Assembly: GCF_900113925.1 (NCBI RefSeq)
Contig: NZ_FORD01000011.1
Coordinates: 1-64,000, forward strand
Reading direction: 5' to 3'
Source of the DNA: Nitrosomonas sp. Nm34
GTDB lineage: Bacteria > Pseudomonadota > Gammaproteobacteria > Burkholderiales > Nitrosomonadaceae
Length of the DNA: 64,000 bases
Below the pieces are notes generated by a model that worked only from the letters and a program-made list of their open reading frames with translations, was not told the DNA's origin and did not search any database. This document shows positions 56,119-64,000 of this stretch, piece after piece (within the stretch, counting starts at the first letter, position 1; each line of letters begins with the position of its first letter). The translations under genes were made by a program, and so were the position numbers.

Positions 56119-56414
56119 TCACTAAGTCACTCGTTATTAAAGATATTATTCGTGTTGTTTTACAGTTTATTTTGAAGCCACCTATTTTGAGTAGGTAGCC
56201 GAGATCTCAAAACCAACTATAGACGGATAGCGTATTCCCTGCCTAAGCAGTAGTTTTTTATTAGCTCAACACTCGGTTATAAGAATTTATTATGAAGTAA
56301 AAAACACGACTTTCTGGCTTGGGGCTATCCGCTACAGCAAGTGTTTGAGTACCAGCACAAAAGGATAAACCCTTAGAGTTAATGGGGCTAAAATTGAACA
56401 AGTTTTCAGCTTTT
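56119..56414. other. Spacer of unknown nature
   Basis: No ORF supported; it contains small imperfect hairpins (for example CCTA-TTTTGAG-TAGG near 56183). Probably IS-related debris. Confidence 0.3.
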
Positions 56415-56727
56415 CTATGATTTGGATATCATACCGTCTAACCTCAATTCCTTGACCAGCATAGCACTGGAGCTCAACTCGACAAAATGTTGAGAGACGT
56501 GCTGGATGATTCTGGCTTCATACTCGTTGGGTACCTGCCTGCGATTTTCGACATCATAGCCAAGTGGCGGTATGCCACCCATCCATCCCCCCTTTTTCTT
56601 GCTAGCAGTAATTTTGCCACGAATGCACTCACTGGTAACTTCCATTCGAACAGGACAAATGATAGCAAGATGTTCAGTATCAGCCGGGCCACCGACATCG
56701 TGGTATTGAAATTGAACTATTGATCAC
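56415..56727 (-). pseudogene. Serine recombinase (resolvase/integrase) relic
   Basis: On the minus strand one frame reads FNTTMSVARLILNILLSF, then another reads MEVTSECIRGKITASKKKGG, WMGGIPPLGYDVENR and LRLDGMISKS. These are the junction of catalytic and recombinase domains of large serine recombinases (usual text QFNTxxSMGRLxLNILLSFAQFE.EVTxERIRDKI). A frameshift near 56645 and loss of both ends show a relic, possibly from an integrated phage or element. Confidence 0.75.
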
Positions 56728-56970
56728 ATAGAGAGAAGGTATCTGTATCGCTCAAGGATTTCCACTATCATGGAAGAATCTTCCCGGCAGTTCGTGAAAC
56801 AAACGATTCTGCTAACCTCGATGTTGTTCATCAAGTGCCTCCGAGCCAAGCAAGCGACATTCCCACCGCAATAACCGTGATAGTCACGGTCGTCAGGGAA
56901 TAGTATTCAGTCTTCAGAAGAGAGTCTGATGACAAAATTGTTTTCAGCAGAATGCAGATAACTACTGAAG

Positions 56971-57866
56971 ATCAGATTAACAAAGAAGTTAACTGGACTG
57001 CGATGATGGGAATGCTCGATTTATGAGATATTCTTCAATTGGTCATTGACACCCTCAATGATCGAGCGTTTACGTAACAGGATTTTGTCAAATAGCGGCA
57101 ACAGTTTGTTTTTCATGTTCTTGCGTACCCTGGTAACAAGCTGCACGCCTTGTTCCCAAAGTTGCTCAAAGAGCGTTTGCGAGATGTAACCCCGATCACC
57201 AAAGAGTTTCCCAGACAAGGAGCGCGCCAGTTCCGGTACCGGATCACGGTCATCCCCATTGCCCGCTGTTATTTTTACCCCTGGCAATTACTCCCTGGTC
57301 ATTGATGACCAGGTGCAGCTTGAATCCATAAAACCAACCCACGCTGGTCTTTTCCCGGGCAGCAAACTCTGCCATTACTTTATGCGACCAAATACGCTGA
57401 TTGTGGCACACACTGATCTTGATCGAATCAATGAAGCTGATGCCACTACATTGCCCAAAGCGGCTGGTCAGAAAACAGCACAAAGGCACCAGGCTACCTT
57501 GCATCAACTCCACAAAGGGTGGTAGCTCACCAACCCTGGAAAATGGGGCCGCTGATACTTCAACAGGTCATTCAGGTAATAGTGTTTAAACGTCCGGTAA
57601 CCGGATAGATGAAACCCCACCATGATAGTCATGACTTCACTTAGACACAGCTCCCCCCGGCGACGACGCCGTTTCAGCGATGACCCCGACAAGCGTTGCT
57701 CCCACCTCGGCTCAAACTCTTTACAAAAATCGTCAATTGCACAAAAAATCAATAGTATAGTATCCATCGGAATCTGACTCCTCTCATGAGGAAACTCTTT
57801 TTGAAAACCATTTCATCATAAGGAATTCAGATTCCTTTTGCTGCTTTTTTATCCCGAACTCACGTT
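56971..57866 (-). pseudogene. IS982-family element with frame-broken transposase
   Basis: Transposase pieces on the minus strand: 57504-57767 (MDTILLIFCAIDDFCKEFEP; GELCLSEVMTIMVGFHLSGY), 57250-57513 (SGISFIDSIKISVCHNQRIW; WFYGFKLHLVINDQG) and 57021-57287 ([39 protein letters not shown]). They overlap and together give one transposase broken by two frameshifts. The upstream end ATCCCGAACTCACGT (to 57865) is a terminal repeat; the downstream end diverges from the other copies near 56971, so it is cut. Confidence 0.85.
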
Positions 57867-57884
57867 AATTAGGATTCGAATCCA

Positions 57885-58013
57885 TTATGTGCCGTGGAGG
57901 TTGTGGTCGTAGGGCTCACCGGCGCAAACTTCCGAAAACCGCTGCTGTAACAGGCAGCGGATGGTTGGGTCTGGGATACGGCCTCTAAAGGCAGGACAAT
58001 TAAGGACTAGCAT
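57885..58013 (-). CDS. Possible 42-residue peptide gene with strong ribosome site
   Basis: An ATG at 58013 is preceded by a perfect AGGAGG six bases away. The frame codes for 42 residues (MLVLNCPAFRGRIPDP, CLLQQRFSEVCAGEP, ending NLHGT), with three Cys. Inside the frame the minus strand reads CCGCTGC-CTGTTACA-GCAGCGG-TTTT, a good intrinsic-terminator-like hairpin, so the unit may be an attenuator leader rather than a peptide gene. A plus-strand frame of 33 codons (MCRGGCGRRAH) overlaps but has no ribosome site. Confidence 0.35.
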   Translation of the reverse strand: MLVLNCPAFRGRIPDPTIRCLLQQRFSEVCAGEPYDHNLHGT

Positions 58014-58279
58014 GGTGTACCTCCTATGAAAATTGGATGAGAAAAAGCAAAACGCCCAGGGCCAGTTGATGACCGACGGCGCTTTGTAGGGTGCGACGCT
58101 TTCAGATTCTCGAGCCCATAGTGTCGCCGAAGGCTCTTGTGGTTGTTGGGTTAGATTATTGATTGCACTAGGGTATTTTATGGTCTCAGATATTTTGAGT
58201 TAGTACGACCAAAGTACAATTTCAATCTGACTAAGGTAATAAGAAAATCAGCCTCATCTAATTTTATTTACTGAGGTGG
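58014..58279. other. Spacer with hairpins upstream of the small minus-strand ORF
   Basis: On the minus strand GCGCC and GGGCG can pair before TTTTGCTTTTT (58040-58090), another terminator-like structure, so a structured leader RNA before the 42-residue frame is possible. No protein gene seen. Confidence 0.3.
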
Positions 58280-58666
58280 ATGATCATGAACTGCAAAACA
58301 TGCGGTAAAGATCTCGGATTAGGCCCTCGTTATGTTCTCTTAGATGAAACACAAATGTGCCTTTGGCGAGCACCCGACGCAATGCCGGAAGTCAATATCG
58401 GGGAAGCTGTCATACTCGGTTATTATTGCTGTGAGCAACATGCGATTGAGGCTGCTAGCTCATATTTAACCCTTGCAGGTGGCGAAGCTACATGGTCAAA
58501 CGTTCTACCGATCGATAATTGCGGCATTTGCAAAGAAAGTTTTAATACTAATACATGGCATAAAGTGCTTACATTGAGTAAAGAGCGTGGTCATGAAAGC
58601 AAGCCTGAAATTATCAACAATCAATATGTGGCTCGATTTTGTCAGAAATGTAACCCCGTAGCTTGA
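58280..58666 (+). CDS. Hypothetical cysteine-rich zinc-binding protein
   Basis: This 128-residue protein has an N-terminal CKTCGKDLG knuckle, a central CCEQH, CGICKESF, and a C-terminal CQKC. Two pairs of CxxC plus Cys/His pairs could bind two zinc ions. No signal or membrane segment. The ATG at 58280 or 58286 follows GAGGTGG. I do not recognise a family. It is alone among IS relics, with codon use that does not look decayed, so it is probably an expressed orphan. Confidence 0.6.
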   Translation: MIMNCKTCGKDLGLGPRYVLLDETQMCLWRAPDAMPEVNIGEAVILGYYCCEQHAIEAASSYLTLAGGEATWSNVLPIDNCGICKESFNTNTWHKVLTLSKERGHESKPEIINNQYVARFCQKCNPVA

Positions 58667-59347
58667 TGCTCTTGCTGGCAGAGGACAACAAACAGCTGAT
58701 TGAATTAAAAGAAGACCAATTATAAGATGTCGCTAACTCTTCATGCTCACCAGATTGGCTATATTGCTTATTGATCAGAATATAGGTTTCATGTCATCGC
58801 CACTGAACAACTTTGACAGTGACACTTGTTCTTGGAGTCCGCGGGCGATGTACTTATCGGCCGAAGTTAGTATCCCCCTAAAATCTTCGTCTGAATAGGG
58901 GGCTATCCATAATTTCACTCGATGGCTAACGTTGCTTTAAGCAGCACTGGTTAAAATGGTTGTGTATACGAAATGTCGTAAACAACTCACAACCATTTGT
59001 ATTTAAATTATTAAACATTTTAACAACATTTCAACCGTAAATAAGTATCGAGAAATTCTATAAATGTTTACATTTATTCGCCCTGAATTAGGGAGGAAGC
59101 TCTGCTGACTGCACGACAGTCTTGAAGGTTGTCCAAACGGATGAAGCGATCCCGTTAGACCTGCTCACCCACGCCTTTAAACTTCTCAACAAAAGCAACT
59201 ATTTTCTGGAAGACACTCTGCTTTTTTGTCAGGTACTGCGGGTTTAACGGGCTCATTTTAGGCAGAATGGCATTGAGCTTGATGATCATTTACCAAATCT
59301 TTTCAAATTAAATCTGGCAAGAGTTTTAACTCACCAGTTGCCATGAA
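58667..59347. other. Intergenic region with an inverted repeat and a doubtful 44-codon ORF
   Basis: Holds the 11-bp inverted repeat at 58954-58998 and a minus-strand frame at 59155-59289 (44 codons, [32 protein letters not shown]) that continues in phase after its stop, so it looks like the decayed end of a larger gene. No family recognised. Confidence 0.35.
58954..58998. terminator. Perfect 11-bp inverted repeat
   Basis: AAATGGTTGTG (58954-58964) and CACAACCATTT (58988-58998) pair around a 23-base loop about 290 bases after the Cys-rich gene. No T-run follows, so the role is uncertain. Confidence 0.4.
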
Positions 59348-60624
59348 GTGTTAAGCAATGTTTTATCTTCATATATTGAACACTATCACGAGCCGCAATC
59401 CTGTCAGTGCAGGCAATGTGGCTGTGATCTGGTCAAAATTGGCGAAGACACCACCGAGCAGCTGGATATGGAGCCGGCAAGATTTTTTGTCCATCGCCAC
59501 ATTCGTGCGCAATATGCGTGCAAAACCTGTGAAATCATCACCGCAGAGCCTGTTCCACCCGCTGTAATCGATGGTGGTATGGCCGCGCCCGGCTTGCTGG
59601 CCTGGGTGATGACTAGCAAATATCTGAACCCTCTTCCCCTTTACCGTCTTGAACAAATCGCTGCGCGTGAAGAGGTGAGGTTATCCCGCTCTACCCTGGC
59701 CGAATGGGTGGGCCGTGTTGGTGTCGCCTTGCAACCGCTGGTAGATCGCCTGACCTGGCATCTTTTACAGGGCAGCACGCTTCATGCTGACGAAACCCCG
59801 GTGGCTCAACTTGATCCCGGCAATGGCAAGACTCGTAAGGCTTATTTATGGGCCTATCGCAGCAATGATCTGGAACCTGGGCCGCGCATCATCATCTTCG
59901 ACTATCAAGCTGGCCGTAGTGGTCGGGCATACACAAAACTTCCTGCAAGACTGGCAAGGTCATCTGCTGGTGGATGATTACGGCGGATACAACCCCTTAT
60001 TCTCATCAGCATCGTCCTGCACTGAACTAGGCTGCTGGACTGATGCGCGCCGTAAATGCTTCGAGCTGCACCAGGCCAATAACAGCTCCATGGCCATGGA
60101 AGCATTGCAACGCATCGGCATGCTGTATGCCATTGAGGCCGAAGGCAAACACCTGACGATCGAAGACCGTCAACAACTGCGTGCAGAAAAAAGCCTGCCC
60201 ACACTCAATGCACTGCATGACTGGCTGATACAAACCCGCTCACAAACTGCCAACGGCGGTGGCTCTGCCAAAGCGTTGGACTATACTCTCAAACGCTGGC
60301 CAAGTCTGATTCGTTACGCACAAAGCGGTCATCTGCCCATCGACAACAACCCGGTTGAAAATGCTATCCGTCCCATTGCACTGGGTAAAAAAATTGGCTA
60401 TTTACCGGCTCAGAGCGTGCCGGCCAACGCGCAGCCGCTATCCAAACTCTGTTCGGTACCGCTCAACTTAATGGACTGGACCCATCTGAATAGCTCAAAG
60501 ATACGCTCATTAAACTTCCCGCCTGGCCTAAATAGACCATATCGATCAATTGTTACCCCTAACACCGGAGTTCATTAAATCACTAAGCCAGAGAGAATGA
60601 CAGGTGGTGTCGTTGAACGCTTAC
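59348..60624 (+). pseudogene. IS66-family transposase (TnpC), truncated and frame-broken
   Basis: Frame 1 (59348-59977) starts inside the gene at the zinc-finger-like CQCRQCGCDL and runs through MTSKYLNPLPLYRLEQIAAR and the catalytic LHADETPVAQLDPG. Frame 2 (from about 59925) gives LLVDDYGGYNPLF, CWTDARRKCFELHQ and LPIDNNPVENAIRPIALG, typical of IS66. Near 60390 a further frame change precedes the final LPLTPEFIK. The right end GTTGAACGCTTAC (to 60624) resembles IS66 terminal repeats (GTAAGCG at the tip). The N-terminal 100 or so residues and the tnpA/tnpB genes are missing. Confidence 0.85.
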
Positions 60625-60844
60625 ATTTGATTAGCTTAACAATTAGGCTAATCTACTACAGCCCCTTGATTAATCTTATTCCATTTCTAAATCACACCTA
60701 ACTTTGTCGATTTCACTTTGTCATATTATTTATGCTGTTTGGGCTTGCCTTTTGTCATGTTTGATTTTGAAATAAAATTATGATGTCAATCCACCTAATC
60801 TTATTTTGAAATATGCCGGGGTTATAATGAGGGCTTAGGGCTTG

Positions 60845-63010
60845 TTATTTGACGACCACGACCTCTATGTCGCCTTGCCGATGCATGACAATAATCCCGA
60901 CATCCAGTTTATGCCGCCGGACAAGCAGATCCACTGAGGCCTTTCCTATTTGCAGATTCTTGATCTGCAACTCATGCAGGAATACCGGGAGTATCGGGTA
61001 CATAAACTGCACTTTGGCCTCAGACGCATGAATCGATATACCCAGACAAGCTTGAAGACCCATGAAGGCGGAAGCCGCAGCCCAGGCCTGGGGATTACAG
61101 GCGACAGGGTAGCGGGTCAGGCCTTGGCCGGGTCGGCGGACAAACCCGCAAAACAATTCGGGCAACCGGTGGAAATCCACGACCAGGCTGGCATCAAACA
61201 AGCTAGTCATGATCTTTTCCACGTCAGCCATCAAACCATATCGGGCAAGACCGGCTGCGATGATTGCGTTGTCGTGAGGCCACACGGAGCCGTTATGATA
61301 CGACATTGGGTTGTAGCGTCTCTCCCCATCCGCCAACGTGCGCACCCCCCATCCGCTGAAGTGATCATTGTTCATCAGGGTGTCGGCCAACCGAACGGCG
61401 CGGTCGGGACTAGCGATCCCAGTGTACAGACAGTGACCCGCATTGGACGTTCTCACGCGACAGGTTTTCTTATGCCCATCCAACGCCAGTGCGTAAGTGG
61501 ACAAGTCTTCACACCAGAACACCTCTTCAAATTGTTGTTTCAGTTTTTCCGCCTGCTGACGGAGTTCGTTCGCTCGTTCCGGTAATCCGAGCGCCTCCGC
61601 CAATTTAGCGCCCTGCTGCTTGGCGTCATAGACATAGCCTTGTACTTCGCACAAGGCGATCGGGCCCTCCGCTAGTTCTCCGTTCTCGTGAAAAACCGAA
61701 TCACTCGAATCCTTCCAGCCCTGATTATCCAGTCCTGTCTGGGACTTTCGATTGTACTCCACGAATCCATCGCCGTCCTGATCACCATACGTATCGATCC
61801 AATCAAGGGCCAGTTCGATATTCGGCCAAAGGGTGCGCATTAACGCGAGGTCGCCCGTCCGTTCATAATAGGCTCCCGCCAACATGACAAAGAGCGGTGT
61901 CGAATCTACACTGCCGTAATACAGTCCAAAGGGAATCTCTCCCAGCGCGGCCATTTCCCCCTTTCGCGTCTCGTGCAGAATCTTCCCCGGCTCGGCATCT
62001 TGCGCCATCTTCAGTTCCTTCGCCTGGGCCGACGCCAAGTAACCGAGCACTCCGCGAGCGATCTGCGGTTTGATCCATAACGCTTCGAGCGCCGTAATAA
62101 TGCCGTCCCGGCCAAATGGCGTGCTGAACCAGGGAACCCCAGCGTACGGATAGGGCCCCTCGGCCGTCTCGGTGACCATCATGCGAAGGTCTACCAACGA
62201 ACGGTTCCACCATTCATTGAATTGCTCGTTAGACGTATGAATCAGGCAATCCTGGCTTTGTTCGGCTTTGAGCTCCATCTCGGTCTCGGCCACTGCATGA
62301 TCGTACGCAAAACAGGTCCGCAGGTTCGCGCCGATATCGCAGCAGATCGTGACGGTAACCAACGTCTCGGCCTTTGGGTCCAAGGTCATATTAAACAGCG
62401 CTTGCGTCACACTGAGTTCTGTCGGAATCGGCGAAAACATGATCCTGGTTTGACGCAGCACTCCGTCGAGTCCCTCGTAGGGCAAGACGAGAACATTCTT
62501 TTCCACCACCCCGTGCAATTGTTTCCCTTTATGTTGCCGTTTTGTGCCACGGACTTCAAAGATATCTGCAAAATCCGATTCGAACCGGAGTCCGATCTGT
62601 ATCGATATGACGGCCAGACTGAAATTAGAGAAACGAAATCGTTCATATCCCACTCCGTTCCACAAAAACCGGGAGCGAAAGACATGCACGCTACCCCGCG
62701 GAATGTCGATCCGGCCTTCGTGATATAGGTCCGGATTGGTCAAATCGACCGCCAACAACGCATTGTCTTCCTTGATGGTGGAACTGAGCAGCATCGGCCG
62801 ACCATTGTTCAGAAACAATTCCTCCCGGCTCAGGAACCGCGTCCCTTCGTGATACAAGCCCTGTGTTCCATGACCGACCAGTTGAATATCGCCATAGCGA
62901 TCGAAGACACCGAAGGTTTCTCCATGCTTGAGCACCCGGGTCCGATTGTCCGCCATGGACGAGCTGGCAAGAATATAAAACTGATCATTGATGTTGATAA
63001 TCTCTTCCAC
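60845..63010 (-). CDS. Glycogen debranching enzyme (amylo-alpha-1,6-glucosidase type)
   Basis: About 720 residues. The N-terminal bis-type GDE domain (LKHGETFGVFDRYGDIQLVG, GLYHEGTRFLSREELFLNN) is followed by an (alpha/alpha)6 glucosidase domain: YPYAGVPWFSTPFGRDGIIT, WIDTYGDQDGDGFVEYNR, GLDNQGWKDSSDSVFHENG, YNPMSYHNGSVWPHDNAIIA. It removes alpha-1,6 branches from glycogen-like glucan. A GTG at 63010 follows GGAGG-TTTTT and fits better than the ATG at 63022, whose codon lies over that site. The GC content is clearly higher than in the neighbours. Together with the GH13 enzyme at 53-55 kb it suggests glucan turnover. Confidence 0.88.
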   Translation of the reverse strand: MEEIININDQFYILASSSMADNRTRVLKHGETFGVFDRYGDIQLVGHGTQGLYHEGTRFLSREELFLNNGRPMLLSSTIKEDNALLAVDLTNPDLYHEGRIDIPRGSVHVFRSRFLWNGVGYERFRFSNFSLAVISIQIGLRFESDFADIFEVRGTKRQHKGKQLHGVVEKNVLVLPYEGLDGVLRQTRIMFSPIPTELSVTQALFNMTLDPKAETLVTVTICCDIGANLRTCFAYDHAVAETEMELKAEQSQDCLIHTSNEQFNEWWNRSLVDLRMMVTETAEGPYPYAGVPWFSTPFGRDGIITALEALWIKPQIARGVLGYLASAQAKELKMAQDAEPGKILHETRKGEMAALGEIPFGLYYGSVDSTPLFVMLAGAYYERTGDLALMRTLWPNIELALDWIDTYGDQDGDGFVEYNRKSQTGLDNQGWKDSSDSVFHENGELAEGPIALCEVQGYVYDAKQQGAKLAEALGLPERANELRQQAEKLKQQFEEVFWCEDLSTYALALDGHKKTCRVRTSNAGHCLYTGIASPDRAVRLADTLMNNDHFSGWGVRTLADGERRYNPMSYHNGSVWPHDNAIIAAGLARYGLMADVEKIMTSLFDASLVVDFHRLPELFCGFVRRPGQGLTRYPVACNPQAWAAASAFMGLQACLGISIHASEAKVQFMYPILPVFLHELQIKNLQIGKASVDLLVRRHKLDVGIIVMHRQGDIEVVVVK

Positions 63011-63237
63011 AAAAACCTCCATTACGCTTGCCGAAATGATTACACGATCTCATCCGCGAATATCCAATGGACAGACCCGGACGAATGATCACGCGGCAGT
63101 CCAATTCCTCTTATCACCTTATACTCTTCTTACCGACCATGCTCAATATACCATTCAATCTTCGTCCCAGCACTATTGGTCAATGCGTGGAGAGCTGCGT
63201 CGCAAGCTTAATCGCCTCAGGCTCTTCGGCAGCATAA

Positions 63238-64000
63238 TTATTCCGTCCAATTTGTTCTCATCCAGCGGATGACATAAGCCGAGACGATGGCGGTCAAAAA
63301 GAATCCAGTTCCGATTCCTACGACACTCGGGAGTCCCCCGATCTCTTGCGTCATCCAGCCGAACAACGTCATCCCTGCGATGGCTGCTCCCATCGCGCCA
63401 AGATTGTAAATGGCCAGGACACGTCCCAGCATTGCCCGCGGCGCGATCTCCTGCAGGATGCCCCAGGCAATCGGAGTCACCGCGCCAGCTCCTATACCGA
63501 TCACGAACAAGAGCAGCGCGGCGGGAAGACGATTGGAAGTCAAGACCAATCCCCATATGGCGAACCCACTGACCAGACTGGACACCATTATCATTTGAAT
63601 GCGCCGGTAAAGTGGCCAACCGGACAGAGAGACCAACCCCAGCGACATCACCAAAAGCCCTACACCGTAGATAGACCAGAAATAGCCGACCTCGATCGGA
63701 CCTAAATCCAGCATCTCCTTCCCGAACACTGGGAACAAAGTGCTGAAGGCGCTTGCTGAAAATGTGTAGGCTATAGCAACACCAATTAACAGTAGGATCA
63801 TCCGCTGATCGAACAACACGTACCGAAATCCGTTCCGCACATCCTGAAACATATTGGTCAGCGAAGTTACCACCGCCGAGGCCGATTCGGCTGCCGGAAA
63901 GCGAATAATCAGGAAACAAACGGCCGAGACGAGATAACTGACAGAATTGATACAGAGCACCTCTTGTGAACTCATCGTTGCGATTCCTATGCCGCTCAGT
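63238..64000 (-). CDS. MFS transporter (EntS-like group), C-terminal part, runs off window
   Basis: The frame stays open from 63238 to the window end (LSGIGIAT precedes the ATG at 63975), so only the C-terminal two thirds are seen. At least six transmembrane helices alternate with short loops (MILLLIGVAIAYTFSASAF, LFVIGIGAGAVTPIAWGIL). The motif ILQEIAPRAMLGRVLAIYNL is that of MFS exporters of the MFS_3/EntS type. The DNA is GC-rich like the debranching gene next to it, from which it is separated by about 215 bases without a gene. Substrate unknown. Confidence 0.82.
   Translation of the reverse strand, partial: LSGIGIATMSSQEVLCINSVSYLVSAVCFLIIRFPAAESASAVVTSLTNMFQDVRNGFRYVLFDQRMILLLIGVAIAYTFSASAFSTLFPVFGKEMLDLGPIEVGYFWSIYGVGLLVMSLGLVSLSGWPLYRRIQMIMVSSLVSGFAIWGLVLTSNRLPAALLLFVIGIGAGAVTPIAWGILQEIAPRAMLGRVLAIYNLGAMGAAIAGMTLFGWMTQEIGGLPSVVGIGTGFFLTAIVSAYVIRWMRTNWTE

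Noticed and set aside
57872-57883. GGATTCGAATCC, which looks like a tRNA T-arm
   Set aside because: The flanks do not form a T-stem, acceptor stem or cloverleaf; it is just a 12-bp palindrome at the IS end.
1-64000. CRISPR arrays, rRNA and tRNA genes
   Set aside because: No regularly spaced direct repeats with unique spacers and no rRNA/tRNA signatures were found by eye; the only tandem repeats are at 55623-55676 and in the coding repeats at 55980-56100.

Overview
The window reads as a chromosomal segment of a betaproteobacterium, most likely a Nitrosomonas-type ammonia oxidiser. This is an inference from the housekeeping genes (lipB-lipA, DUF493, rpsO-pnp, DUF3422, hslO, hrpA), the moderate-to-low GC with AT-rich spacers, and the heavy load of decayed insertion sequences. 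No rRNA, tRNA or CRISPR array was seen.

Layout. 1-2445: part of a filamentous phage (inovirus) genome with major coat protein (cut by the window edge), replication initiator, gene V-like protein, and a divergent HTH repressor over a duplicated palindromic operator. 2446-6190: a mosaic of IS5 and IS982 remnants, a RelE/HigA-type toxin-antitoxin pair, a large nested hairpin, a frame-broken retropepsin-like protease and a probable Zot C-terminal remnant. 7087-11029: lipA, lipB, DUF493, D-amino acid transaminase and D-Ala-D-Ala carboxypeptidase, all on the minus strand. 11350-21275: an hsdM relic, a frame-broken amidohydrolase, and a type I restriction operon ordered hsdR-hsdS-helicase/nuclease-hsdM, in which hsdR is frame-broken and appears internally deleted. 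21364-28039: hrpA, a 160-bp MITE, a hotdog thioesterase, DUF72 and dinB. 28273-31571: ovoA-ovoB, a translationally coupled ovothiol pathway. 31577-43883: a TIR-like protein behind nhaC, a two-component pair, rpsO-pnp, DUF3422, an Hsp33 lacking two of the four expected zinc cysteines, a stand-alone RlmK-type methyltransferase and a BON lipoprotein.

44457-55023 is the most unusual part. A Tat-exported tyrosinase is followed by a small exported protein. Then comes a minus-strand cluster: GH13 glucan enzyme, a gluconate-dehydrogenase-subunit-3-like protein carrying a CBM48/AMPK-beta-like domain, a GMC flavoprotein, and two cupin proteins that appear to share an N-terminal domain. I infer a cytoplasmic carbohydrate-oxidising complex with a built-in glucan-binding module, and I do not recognise it as a described system.

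55623-60624 holds tandem repeats upstream of a Ser/Thr/Pro repeat protein, a serine-recombinase relic, IS982 and IS66 relics, and small orphan genes. 60845-64000 holds a glycogen debranching enzyme and the end of an MFS transporter in visibly GC-richer DNA, suggesting transfer.
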